This document shows positions 16,785-25,100 of a stretch of DNA of 64,000 bases, one piece after another. This DNA is from CAZJRQ01 sp964548535 (GTDB taxonomy: Bacteria; Bacillota; Clostridia; Oscillospirales; Ruminococcaceae): NCBI GenBank assembly GCA_964548535.1, contig CAZJRQ010000002.1, positions 1 to 64,000 of the forward strand, in the 5' to 3' direction. How positions within the stretch are numbered: position 1 is the stretch's first letter; each line of letters begins with the position of its first letter. The notes under the pieces are model-generated. The model was given only the letters and a program-made list of their open reading frames with translations, was not told where the DNA came from and did no database searches. The position numbers and the translations under genes are program-made.

Positions 16785-16829
16785 CGTCCTAGTTTTGTTT
16801 AGTGACAGGATGGTACAATCGAACTGTCT
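16785..16829 (-). ncRNA. PreQ1-I-type riboswitch upstream of queD
   Basis: On the minus strand a short hairpin with GACAG/CTGTC stem and a 5-prime TTC in its loop is followed by an A-rich tail ending AAAACTAGGACG. This matches the preQ1-I layout: one small hairpin, then an A-rich strand with ACTAAGGACG as in Bacillus queC leaders. The downstream terminator and the preQ1-synthesis operon strengthen the call. Assignment to class I rather than II or III rests on the A-rich tail. Confidence 0.75.
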
Positions 16830-16846
16830 TATTAAATTGTATTTTT

Positions 16847-16875
16847 ATTTTATCATGTTTTTTGCAAAGTGTCAA
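16847..16875 (-). promoter_or_regulatory. Promoter of the que operon
   Basis: On the minus strand TTGACA (16875-16870), 17-base spacer, TAAAAT (16852-16847) with extended TG. It starts transcription just before the preQ1 aptamer and is divergent from the 16962 gene promoter. Confidence 0.7.
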
Positions 16876-16895
16876 CATATGTATTTCCGATTGGG

Positions 16896-16924
16896 TTGAA
16901 AATTTAATATTTATGTGCTAGACT
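16896..16924 (+). promoter_or_regulatory. Promoter of the GNAT gene
   Basis: TTGAAA (16896-16901), 17-base spacer, TAGACT (16919-16924) with an extended TG one base upstream. Confidence 0.5.
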
Positions 16925-16961
16925 ATTAATGTTTAATAACAAAGCTGCAGGAGGATTGAAA

Positions 16962-17561
16962 ATGCTTGATGTGATTTACAGAAAGGCGCAAAAGTCTGAC
17001 GTTAGGGGCATTGCGTTGGCGATTGCTTTAAGTTTTAAAGATGATTTTGAGTCGATTGAAAAGAATACTAAAAAGCTTGCACGTTCGCTTGAAAACGGTA
17101 TAAATATACATTGTTTTTATGTTGCAGAGGTTGACGGAATTATCGCAGGAGTTGCAGCTTGCAGTGATTGTGACGGCCGTGCTGTAACTCCGACACGGAA
17201 AGATTTGATACAGCATTATGGATTTGTCAAGGGTAACATTGCTATGTATTTTTATAAAGAAGATTTTATGCGTCCGTTAAGATTTGCAAAAACTACTGGA
17301 TTTATTGAGTTTGTTGGGGTTAGACCGGAATATCAGGCGAATGGAATTGCTGGAAAGCTTATTGAATTTCTGATTCAAGATTCAGATTATAAAAAATTCA
17401 TTTTGGACGTTGTTGATACAAATTACAATGCTCAAAAAAGTTATAGCAGGATTGGTTTTAGAGAATATAAGCGTGTTTCGGTTAAGCACCCGAAGATACA
17501 AGGTTACTCTGCTAAAATTTTTATGAGCAGACCAAAAATTTTAAATTCGCACGAAAGTTAA
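16962..17561 (+). CDS. GNAT family N-acetyltransferase
   Basis: Acetyl-CoA-dependent acyltransferase of unknown substrate. The GNAT core shows beta4/alpha3 motif A as FIEFVGVRPEYQANGIAGKL (Q/R-x-x-G-x-A pyrophosphate loop) and the C-terminal DVVDTNYNAQKSYSRIGFREY, typical of motif B. An upstream frame opens at 16929, but the ATG at 16962 follows GCAGGAGG with good spacing and yields 199 aa. It is single, between the divergent que operon and the thi operon. Confidence 0.85.
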   Translation: MLDVIYRKAQKSDVRGIALAIALSFKDDFESIEKNTKKLARSLENGINIHCFYVAEVDGIIAGVAACSDCDGRAVTPTRKDLIQHYGFVKGNIAMYFYKEDFMRPLRFAKTTGFIEFVGVRPEYQANGIAGKLIEFLIQDSDYKKFILDVVDTNYNAQKSYSRIGFREYKRVSVKHPKIQGYSAKIFMSRPKILNSHES

Positions 17562-17606
17562 ATTGTGTATTGTATTTAGTTTTTAGCAATTTTTAATTTT
17601 GTGTTG

Positions 17607-17635
17607 TTGACAAAGCGGAAAGTGTGTGCTACAAT
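17607..17635 (+). promoter_or_regulatory. Promoter of the thiSFGH-tenI operon
   Basis: Perfect TTGACA (17607-17612), 17-base spacer and TACAAT (17630-17635) with extended TG, just upstream of the second TPP aptamer. Confidence 0.8.
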
Positions 17636-17652
17636 TAAATAAATTAAATATT

Positions 17653-17742
17653 TGTGGGGGAGCTCGTGTGCTTGCTGAGAGGAAGTAATCAAACTTCGAC
17701 CCTTAAACCTGATTTGGATAATGCCAACGTAGGAAGTTTTAT
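17653..17742 (+). ncRNA. TPP riboswitch (THI element) upstream of thiS
   Basis: Conserved TPP aptamer elements appear in order: GGGGGAGC, TTGCTGAGAGGAAG, CGACCC, ACCTGAT, GGATAATGCCAACGTAGGAA. It is followed by an intrinsic terminator, so TPP should switch off thiazole biosynthesis transcription. Confidence 0.95.
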
Positions 17743-17752
17743 GTGCATATTG

Positions 17753-17785
17753 CGGGAAATACCATTTCGGTGTTTCTCGTTTTTT
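17753..17785 (+). terminator. Riboswitch-controlled terminator of the thi operon
   Basis: Arms CGGGAAATACC (17753-17763) and GGTGTTTCTCG (17769-17779) pair over 11 bp with two G-U pairs and are followed by six T, six bases before the thiS ribosome binding site. Confidence 0.85.
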
Positions 17786-17803
17786 GTTATAAGGAGTGGT
17801 TTT

Positions 17804-18001
17804 GTGGCTGTGATAAACGGTAAAGTTGATAATGAGATTAATGGACTTAGCCTTGCTCAAATTATTAGTAAAAAAGGTTATTTTTCTGATAGAATTGCTG
17901 TTGAGTTAAACTGTGAAATTGTAAGAAAAGACAGATTTGACGATGTTATTATCAGTGAAGATGATAAAATTGAGGTAGTTAATTTTGTCGGAGGCGGCTA
18001 G
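17804..18001 (+). CDS. thiS: Sulfur carrier protein ThiS
   Basis: Ubiquitin-like sulfur carrier whose C-terminal Gly-Gly becomes a thiocarboxylate donating sulfur to the thiazole ring. The 65 aa chain ends VNFVGGG, keeping the obligatory diglycine. The open frame extends back into the riboswitch, but the GTG at 17804 lies 7 bases after AAGGAG (17791-17796) and yields the normal ThiS length. First gene of the TPP-controlled operon. Confidence 0.9.
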   Translation: MAVINGKVDNEINGLSLAQIISKKGYFSDRIAVELNCEIVRKDRFDDVIISEDDKIEVVNFVGGG

Positions 18002-18003
18002 TT

Positions 18004-18816
18004 TTGAAGATTTTCTATAATAGTAAACCGCTTGAAACATCTTGTCAGACTTTGTGGGATTTTGCAAATGAGCAGGGTTTTGACAAGCGTGATGCGGTTG
18101 TTGTTTTAAATGGTTTTCAGGTGAATGAAAATGAAAATTTATCTGAAAACGATAATGTTTTTTTATCTCGCAGAGGGAAAATGCCGCCGCAAGATGAACT
18201 GGAGGCTTTGATGTATGCTCGTCACACACCAAAGGTTCATGACGCTGTTAAGAATGCAGTTGTTGGAATTGCCGGACTTGGCGGACTTGGTTCGAATATC
18301 GCGATTATGCTGGCAAGGCTTGGTGTCGGTAAGCTTATTGTTGCTGATTTTGACGTTGTTGAGCCAACAAATCTAGGTCGTCAGCAGTATTTTGTTTCTC
18401 ATCTTGGAATGAAAAAAACTGATGCCATGAGAGATTTGATTAAGAATATAAATCCATATATTAATGTACAAACGGCAGACGTTTTTATTGACGAAGTAAA
18501 TTGTACTTCGGTTTTTTCTGACTGTGATATTGTTTGCGAGGCATTTGATTCAGCACAAAATAAAGCTATGCTTATTACAACGCTGCTTTGTGAAAACAAG
18601 TCTGTTAAGGTAGTGAGCGGTAACGGAATGGCTGGGTTTGCCGATTCTAATGAGATAAAAACTCATGTGAAAAATGAGCGGTTTGTGGTATGCGGTGATT
18701 TGAAAACAGCGGCTGAAAATGGTGTTGGTTTAATGTCGCCTAGAGTTTCGATTTGTGCGGGACATCAGGCAAATGCGGTTTTACAGCTGTTGGTTAATGG
18801 ATATTTAGATGATTAG
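18004..18816 (+). CDS. thiF: ThiS adenylyltransferase ThiF with N-terminal ThiS-like domain
   Basis: E1-like enzyme that adenylates the ThiS C-terminus. Residues from about 80 carry the Rossmann motif GIAGLGGLGSNIA, the Asp/Arg pair in ADFDVVEPTNLGRQQYF and other family-2 ThiF features. Residues 1-58 look like a ThiS/MoaD beta-grasp domain (MKIFYNSKPLETSCQTLW to NVFLSRRG) that continues into the E1 domain and therefore lacks a free GG tail. From memory, clostridial family-2 ThiF proteins can have this extension. TTG start two bases after thiS; no strong ribosome binding site, so coupling is likely. Confidence 0.88.
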   Translation: MKIFYNSKPLETSCQTLWDFANEQGFDKRDAVVVLNGFQVNENENLSENDNVFLSRRGKMPPQDELEALMYARHTPKVHDAVKNAVVGIAGLGGLGSNIAIMLARLGVGKLIVADFDVVEPTNLGRQQYFVSHLGMKKTDAMRDLIKNINPYINVQTADVFIDEVNCTSVFSDCDIVCEAFDSAQNKAMLITTLLCENKSVKVVSGNGMAGFADSNEIKTHVKNERFVVCGDLKTAAENGVGLMSPRVSICAGHQANAVLQLLVNGYLDD

Positions 18817-18834
18817 ATAAAAGGAGTTTTGAAA

Positions 18835-19602
18835 ATGGAGAACGATAAGTTAATTATCGGCGGACGTGAATTTTCGTCAAGATTTATTTTAGGTTCAGGA
18901 AAATATTCGCTTGAGCTTATTAAGGCGGCTGTTGAAAATGCTGGTGCTGAGATTATAACACTTGCTTTAAGACGTGCCAATGCTGATGGTGAGGCTAATA
19001 TTTTGGATTATATTCCGGATGGAGTAACACTTTTGCCTAACACCTCTGGTGCTAGAACTGCTGAAGAGGCTGTTCGTATTGCTAGACTTTCACGTGAACT
19101 TGGATGTGGAGATTTTGTTAAAATTGAAGTAATTCGCGATACAAAATATCTGTTCCCAGACAATTATGAAACAATTAAGGCAACTGAAATTTTGGCTAAG
19201 GAAGGCTTTGTGGTATTGCCTTATATGTATCCTGATTTGAATGTTGCTCGTGATTTGGCGAATGCTGGAGCGTCAGCGGTTATGCCGCTTGGTTCTCCGA
19301 TTGGCTCTAACAAGGGACTTGCTACTAAGGAATTTATAAAGATTTTGGTTGAGGAAATTTCACTTCCAATTATAGTTGATGCTGGAATTGGAAGACCTTC
19401 ACAGGCTTGCGAAGCTATGGAAATGGGTGCGGCTGCTGTTATGGCGAACACTGCAATTGCGACTGCTGGAGATATTCCGCTTATGGCTGAGGCTTTTAAA
19501 AATGCGATTGTATCAGGCAGAAAAGCGTATTTGGCAGGACTTGGCAGAGTGATTGACAAAGCGTCAGCATCATCACCGCTTACAGGCTTTTTAGAGGATT
19601 AG
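18835..19602 (+). CDS. thiG: Thiazole synthase
   Basis: TIM-barrel enzyme that condenses DXP, dehydroglycine and ThiS-thiocarboxylate to the thiazole phosphate. Family motifs: FSSRFILGSGKY, the Schiff-base Lys in CGDFVKIEVI, VLPYMYPD, MPLGSPIGSNKGL and IVDAGIGRPSQACEAMEMGAAAVM. The ATG at 18835, 8 bases after AAGGAG, is preferred over a TTG two codons upstream; 255 aa. Third gene of the operon. Confidence 0.97.
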   Translation: MENDKLIIGGREFSSRFILGSGKYSLELIKAAVENAGAEIITLALRRANADGEANILDYIPDGVTLLPNTSGARTAEEAVRIARLSRELGCGDFVKIEVIRDTKYLFPDNYETIKATEILAKEGFVVLPYMYPDLNVARDLANAGASAVMPLGSPIGSNKGLATKEFIKILVEEISLPIIVDAGIGRPSQACEAMEMGAAAVMANTAIATAGDIPLMAEAFKNAIVSGRKAYLAGLGRVIDKASASSPLTGFLED

Positions 19603-19616
19603 GAGATTTTTAAAAA

Positions 19617-20771
19617 ATGAATAAACGTATTAATCATATGGAATATCTTGACGGAATGGAGAATATCGGTTCTGAAATTCAAGACAAGGTAATCTCGGCA
19701 ATGGAAGACTACGATCCAGATAAATATACAGCTGAAGATGTGAAGGTTGCACTGTCGGCTGATACTTGTACTTCTGAAAATTTTGCGGCACTTTTATCAC
19801 CTGCGGCAGAGCCTTTTTTGGAGGAGATTGCTCAAAAGGCAAGAGTGGAAACTAAAAAGCATTTTGGAAATTCAATTTATATGTTCACACCGCTTTATAT
19901 TGCGAATTATTGTGAAAATCACTGCGTTTACTGTGGTTTTAACTGCACAAATAAAATCAAGAGAGCTGTTTTGTCGTCCGAGCAGATTGAGCGTGAAATG
20001 GCGGCTATTGCTAGAAGTGGTTTGCAGGAAATTTTGCTTTTAACTGGCGAAAGCAGAAAGTTTTCGGATGTTGAATATATCGGCGAGGCTTGCAAGATTG
20101 CTAGAAAATATTTCAAGGTTATAGGTCTTGAGGTTTATCCGATGAATACTGATGAGTATGCTTATTTGCATGAGTGCGGTGCTGATTTTATTACTGTTTT
20201 TCAAGAAACCTACAATTCTGATAAGTATGAACAGCTGCATTTGGGCGGACACAAGAGAATTTTTCCATACCGCATGAATACTCAAGAAAGAGCGTTGCGC
20301 GGCGGAATTAGAGGTGTAGGATTCGCCGCACTTTTGGGGCTTGATAATTTTAGAAAAGACGCATTTGCAACTGGAATGCATGCTTTTTTGATACAGAAAA
20401 AATATCCGTCAGCCGAGATTGCACTGTCTTGTCCACGACTTAGACCGATAAAAACTGACAGCACAATTAACCCAAAGGACGTTCACGAACGCCAGCTTTT
20501 GCAGATTATTTGTGCTTATAGAATTTTTGTTCCGTATTCAAACATTACGATTTCAACTAGAGAAAATCAGAAGTTTAGGGATAACATTATTGACATTGCG
20601 GCTACTAAAATTTCGGCGGGTGTTGATGTTGGTATTGGCGGTCATGATGGTCAAGAGGACAAGGGTGACGAGCAGTTTGAGATTTCTGACGGACGTACAG
20701 TTGATGAGGTTTATGCTGCAATCAAAGCTAAAGGATTACAGCCAGTTATGAAGGATTATATTTATGTTTAA
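19617..20771 (+). CDS. thiH: 2-iminoacetate synthase (tyrosine lyase) ThiH
   Basis: Radical SAM enzyme cleaving tyrosine to dehydroglycine and p-cresol, the anaerobic counterpart of ThiO. The cluster motif CxxxCxxC appears as CENHCVYCGF, followed by the LLLTGES region and GGHKRIFPYRMN. 384 aa, typical length. Choice of ThiH over ThiO fits a strict anaerobe. Confidence 0.95.
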   Translation: MNKRINHMEYLDGMENIGSEIQDKVISAMEDYDPDKYTAEDVKVALSADTCTSENFAALLSPAAEPFLEEIAQKARVETKKHFGNSIYMFTPLYIANYCENHCVYCGFNCTNKIKRAVLSSEQIEREMAAIARSGLQEILLLTGESRKFSDVEYIGEACKIARKYFKVIGLEVYPMNTDEYAYLHECGADFITVFQETYNSDKYEQLHLGGHKRIFPYRMNTQERALRGGIRGVGFAALLGLDNFRKDAFATGMHAFLIQKKYPSAEIALSCPRLRPIKTDSTINPKDVHERQLLQIICAYRIFVPYSNITISTRENQKFRDNIIDIAATKISAGVDVGIGGHDGQEDKGDEQFEISDGRTVDEVYAAIKAKGLQPVMKDYIYV

Positions 20772-21360
20772 GATAATTTCGGTCACACAGAGTGAAATAT
20801 GTGGGGATAGATTTTTAGAGCAGCTAGATTTGGTTTGCCAAAGCGGAGTTGACAGGGTGATTTTGCGCGAAAAGCATTTGGGTGAGCATGAATATGAAAA
20901 GCTTGCTATAGAGGCTAAAAGAATTTGCGACCTGCATAAGGTGCATTATAGCTTACATAATCATCTTGAAATTGCAAAAAATCTAGGTGTTTTAGACGTT
21001 CATTTGACCTATGATACTTTTATAAATAAGCACGAAAAGCTTGTGTGTTTTAACAAGATTGGAGTTTCGGTTCACTCTGTGGAGCAGGCTATCGAGGCTG
21101 AAAAATGGGGAGCTGATTATATTATTGCTGGACATATTTTTCAGACTGATTGCAAAAAAGATATTCCACCACGTTGTATAGAGTTTTTGTCTGAAGTGTG
21201 TGATAGTGTGCTTATTCCTGTTCATGCAATTGGCGGAATTGCGCCAGAGAATATTGCTAGTGTTAAACAAGCTGGAGCATCTGGAGCTTGTTTAATGTCA
21301 TCACTTATGAAATCAAGCGAGCCTGAAAAGCTTGTTGCTAATCTTAGAGCAAATGTATAA
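20764..21360 (+). CDS. tenI: Thiazole tautomerase TenI (ThiE-like fold)
   Basis: Predicted to aromatise the ThiG product to the carboxy-thiazole phosphate tautomer. The 198 aa TIM barrel resembles ThiE, but the diagnostic segments match Bacillus TenI: GVSVHSVEQAIEAEKWGADY (with the catalytic His), GHIFQTDCKKDIPPR and HAIGGIAPENI. ThiE phosphate-binding residues are replaced (for example HNHLEIA instead of the usual ND-x-x-x-x-A). It overlaps the end of thiH by 8 bases, so translation is probably coupled. Automated annotation may call it thiE. Confidence 0.78.
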   Translation: MFKIISVTQSEICGDRFLEQLDLVCQSGVDRVILREKHLGEHEYEKLAIEAKRICDLHKVHYSLHNHLEIAKNLGVLDVHLTYDTFINKHEKLVCFNKIGVSVHSVEQAIEAEKWGADYIIAGHIFQTDCKKDIPPRCIEFLSEVCDSVLIPVHAIGGIAPENIASVKQAGASGACLMSSLMKSSEPEKLVANLRANV

Positions 21361-21385
21361 ATTCAAAATAATACTGTATATTATT

Positions 21386-21419
21386 CAGCTGAATGAGTTT
21401 TTCATTCAGCTGTTTTTTT
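21386..21419 (+). terminator. Intrinsic terminator after the thi operon
   Basis: Arms CAGCTGAATGA (21386-21396) and TCATTCAGCTG (21402-21412) are perfect over 11 bp and followed by seven T. Confidence 0.9.
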
Positions 21420-21795
21420 GTGTGAAAATAAATTTTATTGATTTTTTCTGTAGATTGAATGTATTATTTTTGAATAAGTAAAACGTTTTCGTAGGCTTGC
21501 TGCTCAGTTAAATTGGCGGAGTATTTTCGTTTGGCTTTTTCGTAAAATTGGAAGTTTTTTCAATTTTAAATTGTTTCGTTTTAGTAATTTATTGTCATAT
21601 ATAGCTAGTATATTCTATATAAATATATTATTTTTGTCGAATTATTACGATGTAAGTTTGTTTGAAATCCATTTTCTTGGAATTAAAAATCGCCTAAATA
21701 CGCGTTTTGTTGTCATTAAATACAAATTTGATAGGGGCCATTTGTTAAAATGTACGAAAATTTTCATAGAAAACGATTAGATTTTGTTACTGTTA

Positions 21796-21824
21796 TTGAC
21801 TTAATTATTTTACTGTGCTAACAT
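21796..21824 (+). promoter_or_regulatory. Putative mannanase promoter
   Basis: TTGACT (21796-21801), 17-base spacer, TAACAT (21819-21824) with an extended TG. If used, it gives a leader of about 335 bases before the mannanase gene. The preceding stretch 21420-21795 is AT-rich; a 69-codon frame there lacks a ribosome binding site and is not called. Confidence 0.4.
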
Positions 21825-22062
21825 TAAAACGTTGGCTGTTAACATTGATTTTGTATTTTGTGTATAAATCATTAGTTAACTATCTTTTAAATCGGTATTG
21901 GTATTTATAATTAATTTTTTAAAGTATATTACTCGGCATTACAAAGCAAAGCTTATAGTTTGGTGTAGAGTATATTTTTTTGAGCTTTTTTATAAAATAT
22001 CAAAATGAAAGATCTTATAAATTTAGACGAGTAGGATTTTTTAGCTGATTTAGAGCGTTTGA

Positions 22063-22133
22063 ACGAAAAGTTTCGTCTGAAATTTCGATGATAAAATTTA
22101 TCATCGGCAAAGACAACCTATTTTCCAGGTTGC
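22063..22133 (+). promoter_or_regulatory. Cluster of inverted repeats in the mannanase leader
   Basis: Three inverted repeats in succession: ACGAAA/TTTCGT around AG (22063-22076), a perfect 10-bp pair CGATGATAAA/TTTATCATCG around one A (22086-22106), and CAACCT/AGGTTG (22115-22133). They end about 15 bases before the GGAGG of the mannanase gene. They could be an operator or a structured leader; I could not match them to a known riboswitch class. Confidence 0.45.
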
Positions 22134-22166
22134 AAAAATTTAAAATTTTTTGGAGGTATTAGTGAA

Positions 22167-25100
22167 ATGAAGAGTCTTTTGAAAAGGACGGTATCACTTG
22201 CTGTGTCAGCGGTAATGATGACGTCCGTGATTCCAATGCTTCAGCCAGAGGTTGATACTTATGCGATGACCGCTGTTCCGGAGGGGTTCGTTTATACTAA
22301 GGGAACACAGTTTATGTGCGATGGAAGTCCTTATTATTATGCAGGTACTAACTGTTATTACCTAACTTTTAAGCCTAGTATAGCCGTTGATAATGTTATC
22401 GAAGATGCTGCTGATATGGGACTTAAAGTTATTCGTGTTTGGGGTAACATTGATGCCGGTACTAAGACTGGTGAAGTAGATAGTAATGGTTTTGATGTTT
22501 TTACAAATAACGCAGACAAAGAGGGTCATAAGGACGGATACTATTTCCAGTATTTTGATAAGGATTTAGGCAGACCTGTTGTTAATGAAGGAGCTAACGG
22601 ACTTCAATCTCTTGATTATGCTTTATATAAAGCTGAGCAAGAAGGCATTAAGTTAATTATTACATTTACTAACTACTGGGAGGCTTTTGGCGGAGTTGAA
22701 CAGTATATTAAATGGGCTGAGCAAGCTGGAATTACTAATCTGAAAAAGGACGATTTCTATACTAATGAGACTTTGAAGCAGTGGTATAAAGATTATATTG
22801 ACGCTCTTTTGAATCATGAAAATGTTTATACAGGCAAAAAGCTTAAAGACGAATCAAGCGTATTTGCATGGGAACTTGCTAATGAGCCAAGATGTGCAAC
22901 TGATGCTCAATGTGAGAACAATGTTCTTTATAACTGGGCTAAGGAAATGTCTGAGTATGTAAAATCAATTGATCCATATCACATGGTTTCAGTTGGTGAT
23001 GAAGGTTTCTTCAACTATGAATATAATTCAATAGAAGAGGCTGAGAGTAACTATGTTTGGTATGGTGCTGATGGTGTTGACTATGATCAGCTTATGACTA
23101 TTGATACAATTGATTTTGGTACACCGCATTTCTATGTTGACACTTGGAACATGAAAATTACTAATGGCTCTGAGGAAGATTTGCTATGGCTAAGAATGCA
23201 TGCTGAGTCAGCTGAAAAAGCGGATAAGCCTGTAGTTTTGGAGGAATTTGGTCTTACAGATAAAACTCTAAGAGATGAGAAGTTTACTAACTGGCTGGAT
23301 TTGATGACTGGTGATTATTATGAGGGCATGGAGTATGCTGGATTCAACTACTGGATGATTGCATCATACATGGAAGACGGCTCACTTTATCCTGACTATG
23401 ACAACTATACAGTTTATGGTCCTGCTGATGTTGAAATTACATCTTCAACTCGTAAACTGATTGTTGATGCAGCTGCGAAGATGAACGCAAAGAACATCTG
23501 CAACGTTGTAAATCCGCAAATCAGCATGTTTGACCGCAGCCAATCTGGTGATGTAACTGTTTCAGCTACAATGAAGTTAGGTCAGATTTCAGGACTTTCA
23601 CTTGACGGAAGTGTTCTGGTTTCTGGCAGAGATTACACAGTAAGCGGCAATAATATTACAGTTAAGAAAGATTTCTTGTCAGATCTTGAGCTTTCAGAAT
23701 ACAAGTTCACAGTTTTGACAACTGAGGGTAATAAGCCTGAGTTCTATATTGATGTTGATGACAGCACAGTAGCACTTCCTGAGCTTTCAGAGTATGCTGC
23801 TGATATTGATAAGAACGTTAAGAAATGTCAAGATATTGAAATTACTATGCAAAAGAACGGCAGTGAATTGCGTGGAATTAAAAACGGTACAGCTTCTCTA
23901 ACTGAAGGTTCTGACTATACAATTTTAGGCGATAAGGTTACACTTAAGAAATCATATCTGACTTCTTTGCCAAAAGGAAAGTCAACTTTAGTATTTGATT
24001 TTTACGAGGGTAAAGACCGTAATTTCGTAATCACAGCTACAGATACAACTGGTGAGGATGAGCTTGATACATTTGAGTCATACGCTTCAAATGACGAGCT
24101 TGCTAAGGCGTATATTAGAAACTCTGGCGGTAACGAGCTTTCAGTTTCACTAGCAAACAAGAATGGTTCACAGGCTATGAAGTTTGATTATAAGATTGAC
24201 AACCCTGATTATTGTGGTGTAAACAAGGCGATAAAGGGCAAGGACTTCACAAATTACAAGGGCATTTCACTATGGCTTGAGGGTGACGGGTCTGGCAATG
24301 AAATCACAATTCAGCTTAGAGATTCTAACGATAATTACTGGGAAACTTATATTGACTTAAACTTTACTGGCGGAAAGACAATTCAGGTTCCGTTTGAAGA
24401 CTTTAAGGCTCCAAGCTGGCAGTCTGGCGGAAATACAATTAATACTGCAGGAATTAATCAGCTTGCAATTTATGCAGGCGGAAACACTTCTACTAAATCT
24501 GGTACAGTATATTTTGATGACATTATTGCATACGGTGATGATTTTGTAGTTGTTGAAAAACCATACATCATTGAAAATTCTAAGACTTATGATGCTAAGA
24601 ATCCAACTGACGTTAAGACATCTGTTAAGCTTTATGACACAACTCTATCATCAGTTTCTTATGCAGGTTCAGACCTTTCAAACGGTTCTGACTATACAGT
24701 TAGCGGAAGCACAGTTACAATCAAGGATAGCTGGCTTGCAAACCTTGAAAACGGCTCATATAACCTAACTTTCAAATTCAGTGACGGCACAACTGATACT
24801 CTAAAAGTTACAGTAACTAACAAGGGTAATGTTGAAGATAACGATGCTGTTTTGAACACAACATATGCAGAGTTTGATTTGAATAATCAGCAGAACGTTT
24901 CTGCATCAGTTACATTCAACGGAAAGACAATTAAGTCACTTAAACTAAATGACAAGACACTTTCTGAGGGTACTGATTACACAGCTTCAGGCAATATCGT
25001 AACAATTAACAAGAACACATTAAACGCATATTCAGAGGGCACATATACTCTAACATTTGAGTTTAGCAATGATAAGAATGCCCAAATGACACTTAAGGTT

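Noticed and set aside
17654..17803. Upstream extension of the thiS open frame
   Set aside because: It translates the TPP riboswitch and terminator; the GTG at 17804 has a proper ribosome binding site and gives normal ThiS length.
21571..21780. 69-codon open frame in the gap before the mannanase gene
   Set aside because: No ribosome binding site, TTG start, low-complexity AT-driven composition and no recognisable domain; more likely part of the noncoding region.
22063..22133. Cyclic-di-GMP riboswitch in the mannanase leader
   Set aside because: GGCAAAG and AACC fragments are reminiscent of it, but the conserved GACGCAAAGC and tetraloop-receptor segments are missing.
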